This document shows, in pieces, positions 56,691-64,000 of a stretch of DNA of 64,000 bases (position 1 is the first letter of the stretch; the number at the start of each line of letters is the position of its first letter). Source of the DNA: Coniella vitis (taxonomy: Eukaryota; Ascomycota; Sordariomycetes; Diaporthales; Schizoparmaceae); contig WUJK01000011.1 of NCBI GenBank assembly GCA_011317545.1, positions 325,501-389,500 on the forward strand. Reading direction: 5' to 3'. The notes beneath the pieces were generated by a model, which had not been told where the DNA came from, searched no databases, and was given only the letters and a program-made list of their open reading frames with translations. Made by a program: the position numbers and the translations under genes.

Positions 56691-57845
56691 ATGGATCTTC
56701 GCGGTCTGCTTGGCGGCAGCCGAGGCCAGCTCGGTGGCGCTCAACCTGGATCTGTCAGTGGTTTCCCACCCTCCGGAGCTGCGTTGCTCTCGTACCCATG
56801 GCTAAACTCTCTACGCTGCTCTAGGATAACCTCAACCTGATCGACAACTCCGAAACCGTTTACATATCCTCGCTTGCTCTTCTCAAGATGCTGAGGCACG
56901 GTCGTGCGGGCGTGCCGATGGAGGTCATGGGTCTGATGCTGGGGGAGTTCGTCGACGACTTCACTGTCAGAGTAGTGGACGTTTTCGCAATGCCGCAGAG
57001 TGGTACAGGCGTCAGTGTTGAGGCGGTGGACCCTGTCTTTCAAATGAAGATGATGGAGATGTTGCGGCAAACGGGCAGGTAAGCAGGTTACAAACAGACA
57101 CCCTCTCCGTCAGTGTTGGTGCTCTATCCTCATGCTGACACTTTGTTTTCGTGACAGACCGGAGTCGGTCGTTGGCTGGTACCACTCTCACCCTGGATTC
57201 GGTTGCTGGCTTTCCAGCGTCGACATCAACACCCAACAATCCTTCGAGCAACTTACCCCGCGAGCCGTCGCCGTTGTCGTCGATCCTATCCAGTCTGTCA
57301 AGGGCAAGGTCGTCATTGACGCTTTCCGTCTCATCAACCCACAGTCTCTCATGCTCGGTCAGGAGCCCCGCCAGAGTACCTCCAACCTGGGTCACTTGAA
57401 TAAGCCCTCAATCCAAGCGCTCATCCACGGCTTGAACCGACACTACTACTCGATTGGTATCAACTACCGCAAAACCGCGCTTGAAGAGAACATGCTCATG
57501 AATCTACACAAGCAACCATGGACTGAGGCACTACAGATGGAGGACTTCTGCGCAGAGGGCGATCGCAACAAGGAAAGACTGCAGAGATTGGTCAGCCTAG
57601 CTGAGGGATACGAGAAGCGTGTCAAGGAGGAGACAGAACTCACAAAGGATCAGCTCAAGACGCGATACGTGGGCAAGCTCGACCCCAAGAAGCATCTGGA
57701 GGACGTCGGACAACAGCTCATCGAAGACAATATTGTGGCGGTTTCGAAGCAGATGATAGACAAGGAAGCCACAGCACCCAAGAAGGAGACGGCGAATGGC
57801 GCAAAAGACGCAACAACGGGCGAGGGTATGGACATTGACGGCTGA
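56691..57845 (+). CDS. RPN11: 26S proteasome lid subunit Rpn11, JAMM deubiquitinase
   Basis: Three exons: 56691-56753, 56825-57078, 57158-57845, giving 334 aa. The MPN+/JAMM metal site is intact: Glu54 (PMEVMGLMLG), then His115, His117 and Asp128 in GWYHSHPGFGCWLSSVDIN. The remainder follows Rpn11 closely (TPRAVAVVVDPIQSVKGKVV, INYRKTALEENMLMNLHKQ). The protein cuts ubiquitin chains from substrates as they enter the proteasome. The C-terminal tail carries an extra acidic ending (GEGMDIDG). It is divergent from RPD3. Confidence 0.97.
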
Positions 57846-58438
57846 ATGCTGCCCATGTTTTGCAACCGAGTAAGCGCACTGCTGATGAAGAGAGCACAAT
57901 CGCACTGTATGACTAGCCACGGCGTTTTTAGGCATGAGTTGACCCAATAGATAGGTAGACCACAAGAGCCCTAATACTGCCTGAGACTGCTTTGGAAGCC
58001 TTTGTCCGCTCTAATTGGCCATTGTCTCGCCGCTACAAAGATGGCATTGCCAGGCGCGGCCTGTTTCGACCCAAGGGTAACGGAGCAGACTGATACCAAT
58101 TGGAGTGCTTTGTTGTCGTGTAGATTTCGCGCTTTGTGACTCAAACGTTCTGTCCCATGATGCCTTGTAATTGTGTTAGACAATGGGATTGTGCATGTTA
58201 CACCATCTCTCAGTTGTACTTTGCCCCCATGCCACACATGGCTCTCAATCTGCGACCTTACACCTACTTAAGGCTCGTGTTCTGCTCGAAATGGAGATTC
58301 TTCATGTTTATAGCAGATCACGAAATACCATTTTGAGATTGGAGAGCATCCTTTGTTTGCCTTTAATCTTGCGCTTTCGAAAGCATCGACGCAGCTCAAC
58401 AGATTTTGGTGGGTAAAGCTGCACTCCAACAACTGAGC
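57846..58438. other. Intergenic, no gene seen
   Basis: About 590 bases: the RPN11 3' UTR and the promoter of the following plus-strand gene. Confidence 0.5.
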
Positions 58439-59896
58439 ATGGCGGGTTTCTTCTCCTTTTGTTTTCCTAGCTCGAGGAAGCCGCATAAGCTTGCGACTGA
58501 TGACTCTTATACTCTAACCCCGTTAGGGCCGCAAACAGGACCCCAAAGCCGGCGCGAAGTTCTCAACCAAAGGCTCCTGACGAATCTATCCCAGCAACCC
58601 TCTCGCGGTCTGTCCGTCGGTTTGGTCTCTGTGCCTCCACTTCACGGTGGCTACAACGCCATTTACGACGACATGCTGCGTAGTATTGATGATGCACTCA
58701 CTCATTCACAGTATATCCTTGGCGGACGTTGTGCAATGTACATTTGGGGCTGCATTGACGAGCCTGATGATGAGACCATTGTTCTCTTGTGTCCAATGTC
58801 ATTGTCGCAGAGCACCAAGCTATGGCTAACTTCGCACAAAGGACAGGGCGGCATTTTTTGCTCCTCCGAGAGCGACAGCGAGCTGGTCTTGTACAACACC
58901 CACATGCTACGATCGCCCATCCGCATCCGAGTCCTGCCCCTTGTCGACTCGCGATACGACCGCTTGTCGAAGACAGAAAGGAGCGTTACTTATACAGACA
59001 AGAACAAATATGTCCAGAGCGTTTCCTGCCCTGTCCTCACACTGCCTGCACTGCTGAACAACGCAGCAGAGGTGTGGGTCAACAACACGCCTGGCCGCAG
59101 CGCCGCGGAAAAGCAGGGTGTGGCACAGGACATTCTCTCGGTCCTCGAGCGCATCATTGTCCTGGGCTTCTCGGTCAAGGGCGCCGGCCCGCTCACGCGA
59201 CGCGAGTGCCCTGCCGTCCTGCAACAGAGTTTCTGGGGCCCATTCACCGGAACCTACCGCCGAGCCGGGCTCCTCTTGGAGCAGTGTGGCCTGTCGCCTG
59301 CTGATGTAGAAGTAGTTGTTGAGTCTCCAACATCCCCACGTGCGAACGAGCACTGGCCTATCTCTCGCCCCAGCAACACCTTGCGCAAGCCACAGCGCCC
59401 AGCTACGGACCACCGCGACGCCTCCCACGCAGAGCCCACCGCAGCTTCCAGGACTCAGCTTGGACGCAGCCTGACGAAGCCATCGACGGCCTCAGCCGGA
59501 CAAACTGCTTCGTCATCAAGACATTCTTCATCCCAGACCCTCGTCTCATCCTCACGCACGAGTACACCCCTGTCAGGCTCTACTACCCAGCGGACATCCC
59601 AATCAAATAGCCACCCATCCAGTGTCAACTCCCGACACAGCAACCACTCCAACAAGTCGTCCCGTAATTCTGGCGCCAGCATCACTAGTAGACTATGCGG
59701 TAGCAAATGCGATGCTGCCACCGTCGATGCAGCTGAGAATATTCAACAAGAGCAGCGTGAAGCTGAGCGTGAAGCCTACAGAAGATCAATCGAGTTCGCC
59801 GCGCGCAGGCAACGTGGCATTGAACGTGACCGCGAGCGGGCTTGGCACACGGGGAAAGCCCAGCAGCGGATAGATAACGGCACGCATCTTGGTTGA
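58439..59896 (+). CDS. Unknown fungal protein with Ser-rich region and C-terminal coiled coil
   Basis: Single exon of 485 aa from ATG 58439. I do not recognise a named family. Residues about 55-290 look globular (GLVSVPPLHGGYNAIYDDML, YILGGRCAMYIWG, PVLTLPALLNNAAEVWV), with a pattern of short hydrophobic strands and helices. Residues 310-420 are Ser/Thr-rich and low-complexity, so probably disordered and phosphorylated. The last 60 residues are rich in Glu, Arg and Gln (QQEQREAEREAYRRSIEFAA) and should form a coiled coil. There is no signal peptide or membrane span. Cytosolic or nuclear location is inferred. Its reading frame is long and uninterrupted, and codon third positions match its neighbours, so it is real. 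Confidence 0.7.
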   Translation: MAGFFSFCFPSSRKPHKLATDDSYTLTPLGPQTGPQSRREVLNQRLLTNLSQQPSRGLSVGLVSVPPLHGGYNAIYDDMLRSIDDALTHSQYILGGRCAMYIWGCIDEPDDETIVLLCPMSLSQSTKLWLTSHKGQGGIFCSSESDSELVLYNTHMLRSPIRIRVLPLVDSRYDRLSKTERSVTYTDKNKYVQSVSCPVLTLPALLNNAAEVWVNNTPGRSAAEKQGVAQDILSVLERIIVLGFSVKGAGPLTRRECPAVLQQSFWGPFTGTYRRAGLLLEQCGLSPADVEVVVESPTSPRANEHWPISRPSNTLRKPQRPATDHRDASHAEPTAASRTQLGRSLTKPSTASAGQTASSSRHSSSQTLVSSSRTSTPLSGSTTQRTSQSNSHPSSVNSRHSNHSNKSSRNSGASITSRLCGSKCDAATVDAAENIQQEQREAEREAYRRSIEFAARRQRGIERDRERAWHTGKAQQRIDNGTHLG

Positions 59897-60279
59897 TTGC
59901 AGTTCTATGTAGTCTGTACTATATACGTACCTCCTCCACTAATTTGGCTTTCTGCTATACATAGTAGAGTACTAAATAATTAATGTCTTGATTGCATGTT
60001 ACCAGCAATTTGATTTTCGTGCTTGCTCTCGTGTTATAATGCCTTCTCCAAACTTCAGTTGTATTTAGTTCTGTATTCTGGACGGACGTAAGAAGCCGAC
60101 TCTCCCCTCCACAATTAACAACCATTGTAGAGACGCTGGGCAAAGTCTCGCTTTCTTATTTATAGTAACAAAACGCAAGCCACATCTTCCATGCCTACTT
60201 TCCAGGTACAGCCGGTGATATAGAAACCGGTTGCATGCTTAATCAGAAAGATTTTGTTTGAAGAAAAAACAAAAGGTAA
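59897..60279. other. Intergenic, no protein gene
   Basis: About 380 bases of AT-rich sequence between the unknown gene and the tRNA gene. It holds the pol III terminator described separately. Confidence 0.5.
60264..60274 (-). terminator. RNA polymerase III terminator of tRNA-Ala
   Basis: On the minus strand, four T and then six T follow six bases after the tRNA discriminator base, the usual pol III stop signal. Confidence 0.75.
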
Positions 60280-60367
60280 TGGAGATAGTGGGAATTGAAC
60301 CCACGACCTTCTACAGCTGATTGTCGAACAATGCGAAGCAGACGCTCTACCCCTGAGCCATATCCCC
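60280..60367 (-). tRNA. tRNA-Ala (anticodon CGC) with a 16-nt intron
   Basis: On the minus strand the gene starts GGGGATA and ends TATCTCC plus discriminator A73. All seven acceptor pairs form, including the G3:U70 wobble that marks alanine tRNA. D arm GCTC/GAGC, anticodon stem TCTGC/GTAGA, T arm GTGGG/CCCAC with TTCAATT loop. The anticodon loop TTCGCA-T places CGC at 34-36. A 16-nt intron (60316-60331) sits at the canonical 37/38 position. The mature tRNA is 72 nt plus CCA added later. The internal A and B boxes look normal. Confidence 0.92.
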
Positions 60368-61680
60368 AACTTGAAAAGGACACGAATGAAGTACTCTATA
60401 TAGTGTATCTGATCTCAATGTTAAAACTGCTGTTGGAGCCTGATGAATGGTGATTTGCGACAACGCTAGACACATTTTCTCGTACCGCATACATACAAAG
60501 GTCTGGCTTCTACCCTAATAAAACGAAACCTCGAGCACATAGAACGTCTATGAAGCACGGGGGGGAATAAAAAAAAGAAAAAAAAAAAGACCCAAAAAAT
60601 CATGACCGACTTTCTTGGCCCGTCATTCTTTAGGGGTTAGGGCTCATCTGATCTTGGTCTAGGATGACAGCTCTAGCGCCCAAGACAACGCTAACGGTGG
60701 CCTCCGCTTCAGGATCTGGACCATCAACTCCTTCGTACTCCCTCCCTCTGCCCACTCAGTCGATTTGCATATGCAGAGTCATGCACCCCAGGTCTGTTAT
60801 CTTTGCCATCTATCTTGAACCAACCCAACAGTATCTGACATGCCGCGTCGCAGGAGTCCACTAAGCTATCAAAGGCAGGCCAGACGAACAAGGCTGGCTG
60901 GCCAAGCCGCTCCATATCGTCGTCTGCGGTACATCGCTTGATAGTATACTGTGAGGCACAACAGCCACCGCTCTCTTTCGACCCAACAATCCTCGCGGCC
61001 GTCTTTTGTACACGGGTGTACATCAGTATAGATACAGGGCACTTGAAAAACAACGGCCCTTCCAGAAAGATTCTTTCACCGCCCCCGCGTCCGTGACAAA
61101 GCCCGCACGCATCGACCTTCCAGGCTGGGTATCGAGACCGCGTCGCTCGGCACCGCGGCGACAGACTATCTATTTCTGGATCCAGACTGCCGGGGCCTCG
61201 CACGGTACAGAAACACATGGTAGCCCTACATAGTAGCGTCTGTCGTCAACCTGCTTGTACATGGTATTATAGTGTGTGCAGGCAGTATCAGCGCTGTCAG
61301 AAGTACAAAGACCACCACGCTGCCTTATCAGCTGCTGTGGGCTTGTGGTGGAGCCCAGGGCTTGCTTCTAGCCACGAATCGCCTGGCACTGCTGGCCGGG
61401 TCGATAAGATTTTCTCCGCACGGTGGCGATAACCCCTGCGACTTGATAGGGCCCCTGTCACCACAATTCTCAAAGCTCTTACTCCATAAGACCCGGCCGC
61501 GGCCGCCTGCGACCACGCGACGAGGCACAATGATTCCTTTGTCGAAAATTCTTTCCAACACCCTCGGCTCCAAGCTGCTGCTGTCGACAACGACCACGAC
61601 CTGGGACTGAGAGGGCGCCGGCCACCAATTGCTTGGTCTTCTTCCCCCATCCTCTTGTTCACTCTCTTCCGACTGCCAAC
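60368..61680. other. Intergenic, promoter side of the NCS1 permease
   Basis: About 1.3 kb without a supportable gene. Contains an A-rich run (about 60567-60599). Open frames at 60724-61218 (-) and 61272-61662 (both strands) have no features. Confidence 0.45.
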
Positions 61681-63520
61681 ATGAGGATCTCAGAGGCTCC
61701 CAGCAGAGCAGGCGATCTTGTCCGCAGAAAGGCCACCTCGGCCCGGCACGCTTGCACCAGCTGGCCTGCTTTCAAGGCGTGGATTGAAGCGCCTCCGTCC
61801 ACCCTCGACGCCCATGGACGACAGGATGGCTCAACTGACGACTCACGTTGGTCCAACGAGGATCTCGAACCTACTCCTCCCGCCAAGCGTACCTGGAGAT
61901 GGCAAAACTATGTCAGCTTCTACTGGGCCCTGTCCTTTGGCAACTGGACCCTCGGTTCAACCATGGTCGGCGTGGGCTTGAACTGGTGGGAGGCCATCAT
62001 TGTCATCTTCGTCTCCCAGTTCATTTCCTCGGTCGCCATGTTCTTCAACAGCCGTTGCGCCTCGGCCTATCACATTGGCTACCCCGTTGTCGCCCGCAGC
62101 GTCTTTGGCATGTGGGGTTCCTTCTATGTCGTCGCTGCACGTGCCTGCTTGGCCATCATTTGGTACGGCGTCAACCTGGCCCAGGGGTCTAGTCTCGTCG
62201 CGGTCATGCTGCGCTGCGTGTTTGGCCGCCTCTACGTGGACATTCCCAACGCCATTCCGGCCTCAATGGGCATCACCACTGCAGGAATGCTGTCGTTTTT
62301 CCTGTTCTGGTGTGTGCACTTTCCCTTCTGTGCGCTGCGCCCGTACCAGCTCAGATGGTTCTTCTGGCTTAAGACTGCCCTCATGGTGCCCGCAATCCTC
62401 GGCCTATTCATTTTCTGCATGACCGTGACCGGGGGCAAATTGGGCACCGATTTGGGCGGCGCGTATAGCAGTGAGATCCGGGGGAACAAGGCCTGGTACA
62501 TTATCTATGCTATCAATGCCGGCATGGGAAATACCGTAAGTAAATGCTCCACGCAGATCCTGCATGACATTTGTGCTGCCCCAAATGCTCACCTGTGTGC
62601 GCCAGGCCACGTTGATCACCAACCAGCCTGACATTGCCCGATGGAGCAAGACAAACACTGGAGCAATGTGGTCTCAGCTGGTTACTAACCCCATCGCCGT
62701 GACCCTCTCTGCGACATTTGGCATTTTGGCAACAGCCGCCTTGAACCAGAGCTGGGGTATCAAAACTTGGAATCCCTGGGAGCTTTTGGGCGCAATTCTC
62801 GACCACTACTGGACAAATGGCGCAAGGACTCTGGTCTTCCTCTGCGCTTTTTGCTGGATGTTCTCCATTCTGGGCACCAACATCGCCGCAAACATGATCC
62901 CCTTCGGGTCGGATCTGACGCTCTTGTTTCCCAGATATTTCACTATTCCACGAGGTCAGTTCATCATCGAATTCCTGGCTTTTGCCATTTGCCCCTGGAA
63001 GATCATGGCCTCCGCCCTCATCTTTGAGACCTTTCTCTCTGGTTACGGACTCTTCATGTCGAGCGTGGTTGCCGTCATGGTTGCCGACTACTGGATTTTG
63101 ACCAAGGGCAACGTCTTCGTTTCGTGGCTCTATGACCCTACCAGCGCCAACAAACACTACTACTACAACAAGGGTTGGAATTTTCAAGCATACGTAGCCT
63201 ACATCTGCGGTATTGCTCTGCCCTTCCCTGGCTTCTGCGGCACACTGGGTGCCAATGTCTCCGCAGCAGCCACTCATCTGGGTGACCTTGGCTGGATCCT
63301 CTCCTTTTGCGTCACATTCACCGTCTATATCGTCCTTTGCAAGATCTGGCCAACGCAGAACCAGAAGCTCGTCAAGGAGATGGGCTATGGTTGGGAGTAT
63401 GCGGTCGGTGACGAATTTGTGGCACCCGATGGCACGGTCATTGTGGAGCGTGACGGTGTCGTCTATGGTGAGGAGGACGCGGTTCAGAATGTCGCCACGC
63501 CCACGGACTACAAGTACTGA
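61681..63520 (+). CDS. NCS1 permease, Fur-type (uracil/allantoin-like)
   Basis: Two exons: 61681-62535 and 62606-63520, giving 589 aa. About 12 membrane segments. Family motifs include SFGNWTLGSTMVGVGLNWWEA in TM1-TM2, YHIGYPVVARSVFGMWG, and ATLITNQPDIARWSK right after the intron, where the Asn-Gln-Pro-Asp stretch is the conserved NCS1 substrate-side loop. GTNIAANMIPFGSDL and FPRYFTIPRGQF follow. The protein should import uracil, allantoin, uridine or a related compound with a proton or sodium at the plasma membrane. The specific substrate cannot be told. N and C tails are hydrophilic and charged. ATG 61681 is chosen because the upstream frame (from 61633) is not conserved-looking. Confidence 0.9.
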
Positions 63521-64000
63521 TTTGCGAACGAATTGTGTACATAACAGTCCATATCTCTGTTGTCTTGGTGTGGGCTTTTCCCCTCCCCCCCTCTCAGCAG
63601 GGTTTTGACCCTGCACGCACACACGCGCACACAGAAGTTCTCCTCTTATCACTCTGATCAGGCCTGTTTTTGATCGCGTAGATGCATGTGGCGTGATGTA
63701 GGGGCTCTTTATACTGGTGCTTCGTACCGACGCTCACTCCTTCGTACCACATGCCACGCCGTTCAGTCTGCCGTCCGCCGTCCGCCATATATGCTTCCTT
63801 CTAACGGGTTTTCATCAGAGTACAAGGTAGGCTTTCTTCGTAAGTACGAAACGATACTTTATCTACACGTGTGTGAGGTAAGTACCGATAGGTCCTGACT
63901 TGAATGTCAGACCTACCGGGGGTTGAGTGCATATATGTTGGGTGCATTCTGCAGTGTGGCTTCCTGACCGCTGTTGTTTGCTTACCTGTGGTCTGCGTTT
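63521..64000. other. 3' flank of the NCS1 gene to window end
   Basis: About 480 bases; no gene seen. A CA/CG-rich repeat (about 63615-63633) is present. Confidence 0.45.

Noticed and set aside
1..64000. CRISPR array or prokaryotic defence island
   Set aside because: The DNA is fungal, and none of the repeats has spacer-like organisation.

Overview
The window is nuclear DNA of a filamentous ascomycete (Pezizomycotina). The Sordariomycetes, perhaps Hypocreales, are my best guess, but that rests on gene content alone. The evidence is: genes split by short GT-AG introns (mostly 50-160 nt, often with CTRAY-like branch sites), GC-rich codon third positions, fungus-specific families (Zn2Cys6 regulator, TRI12-type MFS, DUF7924, UapA-like NCS2 and Fur-like NCS1 permeases) and an intron-containing tRNA-Ala. 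No bacterial operons, IS elements or CRISPR arrays are present. I modelled exons by hand from splice signals and reading phase. Every spliced gene closes in frame except the one at 19.5-21.1 kb.

Layout. 0.3-4.5 kb: a glycine-rich-domain (GRDP-like) protein (+) facing a Myb/SANT-like protein (-). 4.5-8.6 kb: gene-poor, with a decayed Ty3/gypsy relic. 8.6-18.5 kb: a metabolic and transport block of TRI12-like MFS pump (+), ACC deaminase-type PLP enzyme (-), type-B carboxylesterase (-) and Dal5-like MFS permease (+). 19.5-23.2 kb: a DUF7924 protein and a secreted Gly-rich repeat protein. 23.2-28.0 kb: gene-poor and rich in homopolymers. 28.1-33.4 kb: a secreted protein of three Cys modules and a secreted GH32 invertase. 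35.6-42.4 kb: an HPP membrane protein, a Zn2Cys6 regulator and a UapA-like purine permease. 45.5-52.5 kb: a small Cys/His-rich protein, a Gfo/Idh/MocA dehydrogenase and a small Cys-rich secreted protein. 53.7-59.9 kb: the housekeeping pair histone deacetylase RPD3 and proteasome deubiquitinase RPN11, divergently transcribed, then an unknown Ser-rich protein. 60.3-63.5 kb: tRNA-Ala(CGC) and a Fur-like NCS1 permease.

How the genes relate. Three permease families that handle purine, pyrimidine or ureide nitrogen (Dal5-like, NCS2, NCS1) lie within 47 kb but are not contiguous. Secretory and nutrient functions (invertase, esterase, two cysteine-rich secreted proteins, a Gly-rich secreted protein) suit a plant-, insect- or litter-associated fungus. 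I see no biosynthetic backbone gene (PKS, NRPS, terpene cyclase) and no obvious defence island. The observations I rate highest are the exon-triplicated secreted protein at 28.1-30.0 kb, the possible nuclease-like fold with a lost lysine in the DUF7924 protein, and two candidate GC-AG introns.
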